The notes below the pieces were generated by a model. That model ran no database searches. It worked only from the letters and a program-made list of their open reading frames with translations, and was not told the origin of the DNA. Made by a program: the position numbers and the translations under genes. From NCBI GenBank assembly GCA_017307505.1, contig JAFKEE010000043.1, forward strand, positions 52,679-116,678: 64,000 nucleotides of DNA. Direction: 5' to 3'. Origin of the DNA: Acidobacteriota bacterium (GTDB lineage Bacteria > Acidobacteriota > Terriglobia > Bryobacterales > Bryobacteraceae). Shown piece by piece: positions 45,003 through 53,458 of the stretch. Position 1 is the first letter of the stretch, and each line of letters begins with the position of its first letter.

Positions 45003-45521
45003 TCATCGAGCGCCTGCCTGAAGGAACGCCTTCTCTGCCGTCACCAAGGGCAAAAACAACGTCCTTGGCGCGCTGGCGAGCTGACGGAAGCCATATCGCC
45101 GATAGAAGGCCACCGCCTGGTCGTTCTTCGCATCCACGAGCAGGGTAAACACAGCTACCGGCGTCTGCAAGCTGCGGGCGGCGGCATCGGCCAATAGCGC
45201 GCCGCCCAGGCCCTGCCCCTGAAAGCGGCGATCGACAGCCAGACGCCCGATACGGACGGCAGGCAGGGTCGGGTAGCGCGGCAGACGCTTCGTGTCGGAT
45301 TCCGGCAGATCGGAAATGGGCACACTGGCGGCAGCCAGTGTGTAATAAGCCGCGATCTGTCCATTTTCGTTGGCGATAGCGACAAAGCAGTTCGTGATGC
45401 GACGGCGCACATCCTGCGTCACCTGTGTCTGAAAATAGCGGTTCAGAACCTCGTCGCCGCAGTCGAACGAACTACGGTCATGGCCGCCCGCCAGCAGCTC
45501 CAAACGAAAGGGAGTGCTCAC
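45003..45521 (-). CDS. GNAT toxin of a TacT/AtaT-type toxin-antitoxin pair
   Basis: A 172-residue GNAT acetyltransferase. Seen: FDCGDEVLNRYFQTQVTQD near the N-terminus, YYTLAAASVPISDLP, RIGRLAVDRRFQGQGLGGAL carrying the acetyl-CoA motif R/Q-x2-G-x-G, and the catalytic-like Tyr in AVAFYRRYGF. The layout matches TacT/AtaT toxins, which acetylate the amino acid on charged tRNA and block translation. It starts four bases inside the end of the antitoxin gene, which is translated first, the usual arrangement for this type. It is presumably autoregulated with its partner. It interrupts a cluster of secreted-protein genes. Confidence 0.88.
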   Translation of the reverse strand: MSTPFRLELLAGGHDRSSFDCGDEVLNRYFQTQVTQDVRRRITNCFVAIANENGQIAAYYTLAAASVPISDLPESDTKRLPRYPTLPAVRIGRLAVDRRFQGQGLGGALLADAAARSLQTPVAVFTLLVDAKNDQAVAFYRRYGFRQLASAPRTLFLPLVTAEKAFLQAGAR

Positions 45522-45799
45522 GCGCCCAGCAACTGCTTGCGTTGCTCAAAGGCACGCTGCAGGGCCGGCGCCGGTTCCGGCGGGTTCAGGATCGCCTCGG
45601 CGATGGCCCGCTGATCCTCCACCGAAACCCGCAGGATCTCCGTGTCCTCAATGGTCCGGAAGGCGGCATCCCGAGCCGCCGATACGACAAAGTCCGTCAG
45701 GGAACGGCCCTGAATTTCAGCCGCACGCTTGAGCAATGCGTGAACCTCACTCGGCAGGCGAGCCTCCAGACGGGCTGTGTTTTGTGATTCGGTCGCCAT
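45518..45799 (-). CDS. DUF1778 (TacA-type) antitoxin
   Basis: A 93-residue ribbon-helix-helix antitoxin. The N-terminal part (about 8-50) matches DUF1778: ARLEARLPSEVHALLKRAAE followed by GRSLTDFVVSAARDAA, which forms the DNA-binding dimer. The C-terminal 35 residues (VSVEDQRAIAEAILNPPEPA) would wrap around the GNAT toxin. It overlaps the toxin gene by four bases, so the two are translationally coupled. It would repress its own promoter, which must lie in the few bases between it and the HigA gene or upstream of that. Confidence 0.88.
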   Translation of the reverse strand: MATESQNTARLEARLPSEVHALLKRAAEIQGRSLTDFVVSAARDAAFRTIEDTEILRVSVEDQRAIAEAILNPPEPAPALQRAFEQRKQLLGA

Positions 45800-45802
45800 G
45801 AC

Positions 45803-46078
45803 TCAATTGTACGGCACATTGCCGTACGCATCAATCTCCCTGCGGGCCACATCAAGCTCATAGGCCGTCTGCAAGTTCATCCAGAAATCAGCCGACATGC
45901 CAAAATACTGGCCAAGACGGAGAGCCGTATCGGCGGTAATGTTTCGTTTGCCGGCAAGGATCTGGTAGAGCCGGTTGGGTGGCACTTCGATCACATCCGC
46001 GAGGTTCTTTGCCGTAAGGCCGATCTCTTCCAGTTCGTCAGCGAGGATCTCTCCCGGGTGAATAGGTGTTCTTGGCAT
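45803..46078 (-). CDS. higA: HigA-family antitoxin (XRE helix-turn-helix)
   Basis: A 91-residue helix-turn-helix antidote of the HigA/VapI group. ATG 46078 (MPRTPIHPGEILADELEEIG) is preferred to a longer frame from 46156, because PxxPGEIL is the usual start of this family. Seen: AKNLADVIEVPPNRLYQILA (recognition helix region), TADTALRLGQYFGMSADFWM, and YELDVARRE near the C-terminus. GGAGGAAGGAG gives a strong ribosome-binding site. HigA normally follows an intact higB toxin gene; here only a degraded remnant is upstream. It ends three bases before the DUF1778 antitoxin gene, so both pairs may share a promoter. Confidence 0.85.
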   Translation of the reverse strand: MPRTPIHPGEILADELEEIGLTAKNLADVIEVPPNRLYQILAGKRNITADTALRLGQYFGMSADFWMNLQTAYELDVARREIDAYGNVPYN

Positions 46079-46090
46079 GAGGTCTCCTTC

Positions 46091-46204
46091 CTCCCCAAGT
46101 GGTAGTCCACAATCCCGACATTGGACGGCCCCTGCGCTTCGCCCGGCCTTGTTCAATCTTAAAGTGCAGGCCCATTCCTGTCGATTCTCTGAGTAGGCCC
46201 GTCC
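46091..46204 (-). pseudogene. Degraded HigB toxin remnant
   Basis: Directly upstream of higA, the minus strand encodes pieces resembling the HigB C-terminus in two frames: GRAYSENRQEWACTLRLN, similar to the family's YSI-x3-N-x-QW-RICFRF region, then after a frame change GPSNVGIVDYH, matching the conserved VEIVDYH ending. No start codon or N-terminal half remains, and the 5' side abuts the next gene's start. The frame change and loss of the first 50-60 residues mark it as a pseudogene. The call rests on short motifs only. Confidence 0.45.
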
Positions 46205-46227
46205 TGTCCTGGGCCGCGAGGTGATCT

Positions 46228-49200
46228 ATGTGTGCAATGCCGCGGAAAGCCGCGTCCTTCCTTCCGTTGGCTGGCCTGCTCTTAAGTCTTGCTCCCTGTG
46301 CCCGAGCGTCGGATCCCAGGCTCTATGACATCGGCTCTCCCGTGGTGACTGACCTCTGGGTGGATCCTGTCAATGGCGCGGACTCCAATAGCGGTCTGGC
46401 ACGCACAACGGCCCTGAAATCCCTCAGCGCCGCCATGAGCCGGGTGCCCGCCGGCGCCCCCTTCACGGGCACGGGCTGGCGGCTGAATCTACTGCCGGGC
46501 GCCTACTCCGCCTTGTATGCCGGCGACCGCCACGGCACTTTCCAATACCCTTTGATCCTGCAGGCCGCGGACGGACCGGGCACAGTGACGATGAACGGCT
46601 ACCTTTCGGTCGACACCTGTAGCTACGTCTACCTCATCGGCCTCAAAATCAGCCCGCCAGCCACTGCGACGGTGCATCACGGGCTGCACATCAGCGCCAG
46701 CGACCATGTCCTCGTCCGCGAAGTGACAGTCATCGGAGTAGGCAGTCTCAGCAGCAAAACCACCGTCAAGGAAGGGCTGAAAGCGAATCAGGCGCAATAC
46801 CTCTACGTGGAAAACTGCGATCTGTCCAACGCCTGGGACAACGCTCTGGATTTCGTCGCCGTCCAGTATGGCCACATCCTGTTCAACAAGGTCCACACCT
46901 CGTCGAGCTGGGCCGGCTATGTAAAAGGCGGCTCGGCTGAACTCCACATTGAAGGCAACGAGTTCTACGACAGCCCGGTAGGTGGCTTCATGGTGGGCGG
47001 CTCGACGGGCTTTGAGTTCATGGTCAGCCCCTGGCTCCACTACGAAGCCTACAACGTGAAATTCGTGAACAACGTCATTCACGACACCGGGGGGATGGCG
47101 ATGGGCGCGGCCGGCGCATACAACGCATTGCTGGCCTATAACTCCCTTTATCGCGTCTCCACCGCAGCGCCGCCCATTCGGGTAGCCCAGGGTGAACGCA
47201 CCTGCGACGGCGACACCACCGCCTGCGAACAAAATCGCCTGGCCGGCGGCTGGGGGACAGCCAGCCTGGCCTACGGCCAGCCCATCCCGAACAAGAACGT
47301 CTTCATTTACGACAACCTGATCTACAATCCGCCCGGCTACACACCGGGCAACCGCCAGTTCCAGGTGCTCGGACCAGTGACGCCCGATGCAACGTCCAAC
47401 ATCCCTTCCCCGGCCGTGTCGGACGACAATCTCCAGATTCGCGGCAACGTCATCTGGAATGGCACTTCCAGCACTCCGTTGGGCATCGAACTCACCTCCT
47501 ACGGCTGCCAGCCGTCGAATCCCACCTGCAATGCCACCCAGCTGAAGGCCGACAACACGATCAACCAGCGCGAGCCGGATGCCGTGTGGGACTCCGTGGC
47601 AGCCTCCCTGACCCCGCCCTACGGCAGCTGGCTGTCGACAGCGATGGTCTTCGCGATCCCCGATTTCCTGGGCGGCGACCTGCCGACACCCCCGCTGACG
47701 GTGCAGGGGGATCTCTCCAACACCGTCCCCAATGACCGTCCTGGTGCGGCCCGCTCCGCGATCGCTCCGCCCGGTGCCTACCTGGAGTCCCAGGCCGTTC
47801 CACCCACAGGCGTGACGCTCGATCAGACGGCCCTGAGCTTCACCTTCATCACCGGCCAGGCCGTTCCGGCCGCACGGACCGTCAACGCTACCAGCGGCGG
47901 CGTTCCTCTCGGCATCAAGGCTGTCTCTTCCGCTTCCTGGCTGTTGGTGACTCCGGCCACCACCTCCACTCCAGCGGCTCTCTCGGTGTCGGTGAACCCC
48001 ACCGGCCTGGCTGCAGGCACCTATCAGGGCGTGATCACGGTAACGGGCGGCAGCAGCAGCGCTACCGTGAATGTCTCCCTCACCGTCTCCAGTCCGTCCG
48101 CGACCTTCTCCGCCTCGCCCTCTGCCCTGTATCTCAGCTATACCGTGGGCGGCGCCATTCCCGCGCCCACCCAGGTCCGCATCATCTCTACACCCGCCGG
48201 AGTGGGTTTCTCCGTTTCCCCCGGAGCCGCCTGGCTGCAAGTGACGCCCACCACCGCGACCGCCACGGCCTATCTCAGCGTCTCCATCGCACCCGCCGGA
48301 CTGACGGCCGGAACCTATCTGACCACCCTGACTGTCACCGGCAACGGCGGCGGAACCCTCAAGATCCCGGTCTCCCTGAAAGTGAATCCACAGGCGGACA
48401 TCAGCCTGAAACCCAAGTCGATGGCATTCAGCTACACCAGTGGAGGCACGGTCCCGGCCGGACAGGCGCTCACCGTCAGCTCGACGGCCGCCGCGTTCAC
48501 TTGGACCGGCACGTCCAACGCCGCCTGGCTCCTGCTCTCGTCCGCGGCCGGCACCTCCGGTTCGACCATCACGATTTCCATCGACCCCACCGGACTCGCC
48601 GCCGGCACCTACAACGGCACAGTGACTATCTCGGCGCCGGGTACAGCCAGTGGATCCGCTGCCCTGCCGGTGACCCTCACCGTAAGCTCCTCCGGCCCAA
48701 CAGCCACCACGTACTACGCGTCGCCTTCTGCTTTCTATCTGTCCTACACCCTTGGCGGCACGGTACCTGCGCCGGTCTCCGTCCGCATTACGGCCGCCAA
48801 AACAGGCGCGGCTTTCACCGTAGCCACCACCGCGGCCTGGCTCCAGGCCACCCCGGGTTCCGCCCAGACGACTGCCTATTTGTCGATCACTACCACTCCA
48901 GGCCAACTGGCGCCCGGCAACTACACAGCCAATGTCGTGGTGACCGGCACCGGAGGCGGCAGCGTAGTGATTCCGGTCTCGATGAAAGTGTCGGCCCAGC
49001 CGTCCATCGCGGTAAGCCCGAAGTCGCTGGCCTTCAGCGCCGCGCAAGGTACTACGCCCGCAGGCAAAACCCTGGGCATCAGCACCACCTCAGTGGCCTA
49101 CAGCTACACGTTGAGCGTGAATGCACCATGGCTCAAGCTGTCTGCCGTGTCAGGCACGGCGTGGGGCTCAACCGTGGTTTCGGTGGATACGACGGGTCTT

Positions 49201-49296
49201 GCTCCAGGTACGTATAGCGGAGCGGTCACAGTCACCGCACCAGCCACTACCAATGGAACGCTGCTCGTCCCGGTGACGCTGACGATCACGCCTTGA
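46228..49296 (+). CDS. Secreted parallel beta-helix protein with BACON repeats
   Basis: A 1,022-residue exported protein. ATG 46228 follows GAGGTGAT and begins a signal peptide (SFLPLAGLLLSLAPCARAS). Residues about 40-480 form a right-handed beta-helix of the pectate-lyase-like type (WVDPVNGADSNSGLARTTAL; HHGLHISASDHVLVREVTVI; NVKFVNNVIHDTGGMAMGAA). Residues about 530-1022 hold five BACON-type repeats, marked by SFTFITGQAVPAARTVNATS, then paired SASWLLVTPAT-like and LSVSVNPTGLAAGTYQGVIT units. BACON domains often bind glycans or mucin, and beta-helices often cleave polysaccharide, so this could trim or bind the matrix glycan. No catalytic residues can be assigned. The strongly repeated tail may vary in copy number. 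Confidence 0.78.
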   Translation: MCAMPRKAASFLPLAGLLLSLAPCARASDPRLYDIGSPVVTDLWVDPVNGADSNSGLARTTALKSLSAAMSRVPAGAPFTGTGWRLNLLPGAYSALYAGDRHGTFQYPLILQAADGPGTVTMNGYLSVDTCSYVYLIGLKISPPATATVHHGLHISASDHVLVREVTVIGVGSLSSKTTVKEGLKANQAQYLYVENCDLSNAWDNALDFVAVQYGHILFNKVHTSSSWAGYVKGGSAELHIEGNEFYDSPVGGFMVGGSTGFEFMVSPWLHYEAYNVKFVNNVIHDTGGMAMGAAGAYNALLAYNSLYRVSTAAPPIRVAQGERTCDGDTTACEQNRLAGGWGTASLAYGQPIPNKNVFIYDNLIYNPPGYTPGNRQFQVLGPVTPDATSNIPSPAVSDDNLQIRGNVIWNGTSSTPLGIELTSYGCQPSNPTCNATQLKADNTINQREPDAVWDSVAASLTPPYGSWLSTAMVFAIPDFLGGDLPTPPLTVQGDLSNTVPNDRPGAARSAIAPPGAYLESQAVPPTGVTLDQTALSFTFITGQAVPAARTVNATSGGVPLGIKAVSSASWLLVTPATTSTPAALSVSVNPTGLAAGTYQGVITVTGGSSSATVNVSLTVSSPSATFSASPSALYLSYTVGGAIPAPTQVRIISTPAGVGFSVSPGAAWLQVTPTTATATAYLSVSIAPAGLTAGTYLTTLTVTGNGGGTLKIPVSLKVNPQADISLKPKSMAFSYTSGGTVPAGQALTVSSTAAAFTWTGTSNAAWLLLSSAAGTSGSTITISIDPTGLAAGTYNGTVTISAPGTASGSAALPVTLTVSSSGPTATTYYASPSAFYLSYTLGGTVPAPVSVRITAAKTGAAFTVATTAAWLQATPGSAQTTAYLSITTTPGQLAPGNYTANVVVTGTGGGSVVIPVSMKVSAQPSIAVSPKSLAFSAAQGTTPAGKTLGISTTSVAYSYTLSVNAPWLKLSAVSGTAWGSTVVSVDTTGLAPGTYSGAVTVTAPATTNGTLLVPVTLTITP

Positions 49297-49302
49297 GCGC
49301 AA

Positions 49303-50328
49303 TCAATGCCCTGTAGGCTCGCCCAATCGGATGGCTTCGATCCGGTTACGCATGCTCCACGCCGTAGCAAAGCGTAGCTTGTGCCCCTGCTGGCGGCAGG
49401 CTTCGCCCACCACCTGAAAAAGCCGGTCCAGCCCGCCTTCCAGTAGCGCCCGGCTGTTCCGCTCCTGCGTGCCGTGCGTGTGCAGTTTCAGAAAGATGTC
49501 ATTGCCCAGGCGAGGCGCAAGGTCTAACCAGCGAGCCGCACGGTAAGGTGTCGGCAGGTCATAGCCCGCCAGGTCGCCGGCCTCCATGCGCGGCACCAGG
49601 CGCTCGCGCCAGCGCAGTCCAAACGGGCCGGGAATCATCAGCAGGTCGCCGGTCTGGCGTCCCCCGGGCGTCACCGCCGTCCCGAAGTCGTAGGAGCGTG
49701 GCTTGGCCGGATCGTCGGTGGCGTAATAGATCTGGTTCACCGTCCGCGGCTGCGTCGGCGAGGCGCCCGATGGAAACGTGAGATCCGCATAACAGCCCAT
49801 GCGGCGCAGCAGCGTGATCTCGTTGTTGAGCCCGCACCAGCGCCCGTCGGGCCGGCTGTTGTCCAGGCACCAGTTGCCGTGGATAAACGCGAAGACGGGC
49901 CGTCCGTCCTCTTCGTGCAACAGGCCGTGCCGCGTATGGAGCGTCTCCAGAAAACCGCCCATCCGCTCGATAAACGCGGCCTCGGTGTCGTTGTCGTGGT
50001 GGAGGTGGATCTCCACGTCGCCCAGGCCGTCATGCACCATCCCGGCCAGTGAATCCAGCAGCCAGGGCCGGTACTCTTCCTCCGGGTAGAAGAAGCAGTA
50101 TTGGGGCTTCCCGCCGAAATCGTCGCTATGACGGCCGGCGATCCGCGGCCAGTGCTCCACCCATTGAGCCACGCGCTGACGGGCGAGTTCGTCGTCCTGG
50201 TTGCGCCAGTACGGCTCGTAATGATCGCAGATGGCCAGCCAGACCGTGGCCGGGCCGCTGGGCCGCGAGCTCAGCCGGTCTCTCACGTAACCGGGCAGCC
50301 AGATCTGTGCATTGCGGGGCAGTTTCAC
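49303..50328 (-). CDS. Polysaccharide deacetylase-like protein
   Basis: A 341-residue protein with a NodB-related fold. GTG 50328 starts KLPRNAQIWLPGYVRDRLSS; the open frame continues much further upstream but only by crossing the GT2 gene in another frame. Seen: VWLAICDHYEPYW with a metal-type Asp-His pair, PEEEYRPWLLDSLAGMVHDG, GDVEIHLHHDNDTEAAFIER with His residues, FAFIHGNWCLDNSRPDGRWC, and LKLHTHGTQERNSRALLEGG near the C-terminus. It probably deacetylates the exopolysaccharide or a precursor; absence of a signal peptide suggests cytosolic action. It is the last gene of the nine-gene minus-strand run. Confidence 0.72.
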   Translation of the reverse strand: MKLPRNAQIWLPGYVRDRLSSRPSGPATVWLAICDHYEPYWRNQDDELARQRVAQWVEHWPRIAGRHSDDFGGKPQYCFFYPEEEYRPWLLDSLAGMVHDGLGDVEIHLHHDNDTEAAFIERMGGFLETLHTRHGLLHEEDGRPVFAFIHGNWCLDNSRPDGRWCGLNNEITLLRRMGCYADLTFPSGASPTQPRTVNQIYYATDDPAKPRSYDFGTAVTPGGRQTGDLLMIPGPFGLRWRERLVPRMEAGDLAGYDLPTPYRAARWLDLAPRLGNDIFLKLHTHGTQERNSRALLEGGLDRLFQVVGEACRQQGHKLRFATAWSMRNRIEAIRLGEPTGH

Positions 50329-50345
50329 GGCGGGACCTTCAGCTC

Positions 50346-51173
50346 CTACCCGAACAGCTTCCGCTTGGCCCGCGCCGCCGTAGTGTGGATGGCGCTGTGC
50401 ACGCCCGGCGGCAGGAAGGCATACCAGTATTGGAGATAGTTGATGGCGATGGCCCGCGTATAGCCCGGGTACTTGTCGTGGTAGCGCTTGGTGAGCATCA
50501 GCGACGTTTTCAGGTGCGGCTTCATGTGCACGATGGAAGTATTCTGCGATCCCATCGTGTAGTAGCTGAGATACTCGGGGAAATTGTAGAGCTTGCCCAG
50601 CAGCCCCATCTTCATCCAGAAATCGCGGTCGCCCGAGTAGCGGATGGAGGAGTCGTACCAGCCCACACGCTCGCCGGCCTCGCGCCGGAACACAGTCGTG
50701 GAGTTCGCCATGGGGTTGGAGAACAGCATCGCGGCGCGGATGGCTTCGTTCGTCTCGGGCTTGAGATAGCGGTACATCTCCTGGCCCGTGGGGTCGACGA
50801 TGATAAGACCGCCGCCGCAGCCCACGTAATCCGGATGGCTGTCCAGGAATTCGAGTTGCGTGGCCAGCTTGTTGTCGAGACACCACCGGTCGTCGTCATC
50901 GATCATGGCGACATACTCGCCGCGGCAGCGGGCGAAGCCCCGGTTGTAGTTGATGCTGATGCCCTGGTTGTCGTCGTGCCGCAGATACGTCATGCGCGGC
51001 TCCGACGCGGCCAGCCGGCGGGCGACCTCCGGCGTATTGTCCCGCGAGCCGTCGTCCGGGACGATCAGCTCCCAGTCTGTGAACGTCTGGGCCTGCAGCG
51101 CCGCCAGGGCGGCTTCCAGGAAGTGGGCGCGATTGTAGGCGCCCATCAGAATACTGACTTTCGGACTGCTCAT
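50346..51173 (-). CDS. Glycosyltransferase family 2
   Basis: A 275-residue GT-A enzyme. Seen: SILMGAYNRAHFLEAALAAL, the donor motif VPDDGSRDNTPEV near residue 40, RGEYVAMIDDDDRWCLDNKL with the DXD-type aspartates near 98, and DSSIRYSGDRDFWMKMGLLG with the acceptor-side acidic residues. ATG 51173 overlaps the upstream HddC-GmhB stop by four bases, so it is made with the heptose enzymes and may transfer the heptose (inference). It is followed by the deacetylase gene 17 bases downstream. Confidence 0.9.
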   Translation of the reverse strand: MSSPKVSILMGAYNRAHFLEAALAALQAQTFTDWELIVPDDGSRDNTPEVARRLAASEPRMTYLRHDDNQGISINYNRGFARCRGEYVAMIDDDDRWCLDNKLATQLEFLDSHPDYVGCGGGLIIVDPTGQEMYRYLKPETNEAIRAAMLFSNPMANSTTVFRREAGERVGWYDSSIRYSGDRDFWMKMGLLGKLYNFPEYLSYYTMGSQNTSIVHMKPHLKTSLMLTKRYHDKYPGYTRAIAINYLQYWYAFLPPGVHSAIHTTAARAKRKLFG

Positions 51174-52444
51174 ACGGCGGTATCCAGGTGAGGCAGCAGC
51201 TCCGTCAGGCGCTCCAGCGTGACGGTGGGCTGAACGCGGCTCTCTTCTTCCGCGTTGAATTCATTGCGCAGGAAGGCAGACCGGCAGCCGAACGCCTGTG
51301 CGGCCTGCACGTCGCGGAAGCTGTCGCCCACCATCCAGCAGCGGGCCGGGTCGAGGGCAAACTCCCGGGCAGCCTGGCGCAGCATGCCATCAGCGGGCTT
51401 GCGGCAGCCGCAGCCATTGGCATCCACGTGCGGGCAGGCGTAGAAAACATCGATGCGGCGGCCCAGGCGGCGCGCCAGATCGTCGTGCAGCGCATCAAGC
51501 TCAGCCTGCGTGAGCAGGCCGCGGGCCACCTGCGGCTGATTGGTCACCACCAGCAGACGGTAACCCAGGTCCTGGGCGCGGGCCAGCAACTCCTCGACGC
51601 CCGGCAACAGCTCCATCTGGCTGGCCTTGGTCAGATACTCGCCACGAGGCAGGGCCCGGATGAGCGTGCCGTCCCGGTCCAGCAGCAGCGCCTTGTTGAC
51701 GCGCGGCCGGGCGTCCTGCCAGCGCGTGTACCACTGTTTGGCGAACTCGTACTTCTCCGGCGTGCCGATGTCGAGGATCTCCAGTTCACCGGGCAGCCCG
51801 ACAATCGGCGCGCCCTCGGCCACCAGGCGCGGCAGCACTTCGCGGTCGAGACTCACCGGACGGCCTTCCGGAATCTCGTCCAGAATGCGGCGCGACAGCA
51901 CGTCCAGGCCGGTGTTGAGATACAGGTTCTCGCTGAACTCCGTGATGCCGTGGGGCCGGCCGAACCAGCGCCGGATGTGGCCGCCGCTGCCGGGCTCAAT
52001 TTCAGCCAGGTCGCCATTGGCGGGCAGGTCGGACCGCTTCAGCGTGACGGTGGCCAGCGCACCGGTCTCGTGGTGGCGGCGCAGCAGAGCGGAGAAATCG
52101 TAGTTGTGCAACTGGTCGCCGTAGACCAGCAGGAACTCCTCGTCCAGCAGGTGGGCGGCATGGCGCAGCGCTCCGGCGGTATCCAGCAGGCCGGCGCTCT
52201 CGTCGCTGTAATGGATCTCAACGCCCAGCCTGGCGCCGTCGCCAAAGTGGGCCATGATCTGCTCGCCCTTGTAGTGCAGGTTCACGACGAAGCGGCGCAC
52301 GCCCTGGTCTTTCAACTGCCGGATGAGATGCTCCAGCAGCGGCATGCCGTCGGCGCTGATGGGCACCATCACTTTCGACATGTGATCCGTGAGCGGGCGC
52401 AGGCGCGTGCCCAGCCCGGCGGCCAGCAGAAACGCCTGCTTCAT
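51170..52444 (-). CDS. HddC-GmhB fusion: heptose-1-phosphate guanylyltransferase + heptose bisphosphate phosphatase
   Basis: A 424-residue bifunctional enzyme. Residues 1-230 are a sugar-phosphate nucleotidyltransferase: FLLAAGLGTRLRPLT, MVPISADGMPLLEHLI, LVYGDQLHNYDF and NLYLNTGLDVLS. Residues about 255-420 are a HAD phosphatase of the GmhB type: ALLLDRDGTLI (nucleophile Asp), VVTNQPQVARGL, the zinc loop CPHVDANGCGC and CWMVGDSFRDVQAAQAFGCR. In Gram-positive S-layer and capsule loci, D-glycero-D-manno-heptose-1,7-bisphosphate is dephosphorylated and then converted to GDP-heptose. ATG 52444 overlaps the HddA gene by four bases. A mannose-1-phosphate guanylyltransferase role for the first half is the main alternative. 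The fusion is uncommon. Confidence 0.82.
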   Translation of the reverse strand: MKQAFLLAAGLGTRLRPLTDHMSKVMVPISADGMPLLEHLIRQLKDQGVRRFVVNLHYKGEQIMAHFGDGARLGVEIHYSDESAGLLDTAGALRHAAHLLDEEFLLVYGDQLHNYDFSALLRRHHETGALATVTLKRSDLPANGDLAEIEPGSGGHIRRWFGRPHGITEFSENLYLNTGLDVLSRRILDEIPEGRPVSLDREVLPRLVAEGAPIVGLPGELEILDIGTPEKYEFAKQWYTRWQDARPRVNKALLLDRDGTLIRALPRGEYLTKASQMELLPGVEELLARAQDLGYRLLVVTNQPQVARGLLTQAELDALHDDLARRLGRRIDVFYACPHVDANGCGCRKPADGMLRQAAREFALDPARCWMVGDSFRDVQAAQAFGCRSAFLRNEFNAEEESRVQPTVTLERLTELLPHLDTAV

Positions 52445-53451
52445 GCCAGCATGTCTCCGTTGTAGACGACGGAGGCCCCGCTCGTAGCCAGCGAGAGATG
52501 GATCTCGCACGAGTCGGTCAGTTCCAGCTTGCGGGCCTGGTCGTGCACCGCGGCGCGGATCTCGTCATGCCGGGCGGCCGGCGCCAGGAACAGCACGCAG
52601 CCGCCACCGCCCGCACCCAGCAGCTTGCCGCCCCATGCTCCGGCATCCATGCCCGCCTTGTAGATGTGGTCGATGATCCCGCTGGAGATCATGCCGGAGA
52701 GCTGGCGCTTGCGCATCCAGTTCTCGTGCAGCAGCCAGCCCATGCCTTCGGTATCGCCCCTGCACAGCATGCCTTCGAAGACTTCCACATCGGCCGCCAT
52801 CTGTTTCATCAGCTCGAAGTGGCGGCCCATGCCGGAATGCTGGTCCCGCAGCACCGCTTCGGCACTGCGCGTGATGCCGGTGTAGAACAGCAGCATGTGG
52901 TACTCCAGCTTGCGGCGCTGGGGCACATTCAAAGCCACCGGTTTCGCGTCCACCGTGCCGTCGTGATTGAACTGAAACACGTGCAGGCCGCCGAAGGCCG
53001 CGGCGTACTGGTCCTGCTTGCCGATGCGCTCGCCCACCAGTTCGATCTCCAGGCGGCAGGCCAGTTCGGCCAGATGCCCCGGCTCCAGGCTCTTGCCCAG
53101 ATAAGAGTACAGGCCCGCCAGCAGCGCTACAGAGAAACTGGACGACGAGCCCAGCCCGGTGCGCGCCGGCAGCGACGCGAACGAACCGATTTCAATCTGG
53201 CTGCGGATGCCCAGGTCTGTCAGCGCGGCGCGCAGGCGCGTGTGCTGCAGATCCTCGGGCCGGTCCACTGTCTCGACGACGGAGTAGCGGGCCGAGACCT
53301 TCTCGATGAAAGGCGTGCGGTTGATCGCCAGAAAGACATACTTGTCGATGGCCGTCGAGATCACCCGCCCCGGGTGGCGCTGGAAGAACTCCGGCAAATC
53401 GGTGCCGCCACCGACAAAGCTGATGCGCAGGGGCGCTCGGGCTACAATCAT
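52441..53451 (-). CDS. hddA: GHMP kinase, D-glycero-alpha-D-manno-heptose-7-phosphate kinase-like
   Basis: A 336-residue sugar kinase. Seen: MIVARAPLRISFVGGGTDLP with the family N-terminus, ISTAIDKYVFLAIN, the ATP-binding ARTGLGSSSSFSVALLAG near residue 114, ERIGKQDQYAAAFGG and the C-terminal GGKLLGAGGGGCVLFLAPA. This pattern fits HddA, which phosphorylates C1 of heptose-7-phosphate; the product would be used by the HddC-GmhB fusion that overlaps it. GmhA, the isomerase that makes the substrate from sedoheptulose-7-phosphate, is not in the window. Fucokinase or another GHMP sugar kinase is possible but less likely. Confidence 0.82.
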   Translation of the reverse strand: MIVARAPLRISFVGGGTDLPEFFQRHPGRVISTAIDKYVFLAINRTPFIEKVSARYSVVETVDRPEDLQHTRLRAALTDLGIRSQIEIGSFASLPARTGLGSSSSFSVALLAGLYSYLGKSLEPGHLAELACRLEIELVGERIGKQDQYAAAFGGLHVFQFNHDGTVDAKPVALNVPQRRKLEYHMLLFYTGITRSAEAVLRDQHSGMGRHFELMKQMAADVEVFEGMLCRGDTEGMGWLLHENWMRKRQLSGMISSGIIDHIYKAGMDAGAWGGKLLGAGGGGCVLFLAPAARHDEIRAAVHDQARKLELTDSCEIHLSLATSGASVVYNGDMLA

Positions 53452-53458
53452 CGGGCGC

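Noticed and set aside
46489..49047. Long open frame (852 codons) antisense to the BACON-repeat gene
   Set aside because: It mirrors the repeated, high-GC sense gene, is very rich in Gly/Arg, and has no ribosome-binding site or domain.
49303..50886. Extended deacetylase frame up to 50886
   Set aside because: The extra 186 codons lie antiparallel-frame over the GT2 gene and read as Arg/His/Gly-rich shadow sequence; GTG 50328 fits the family start.
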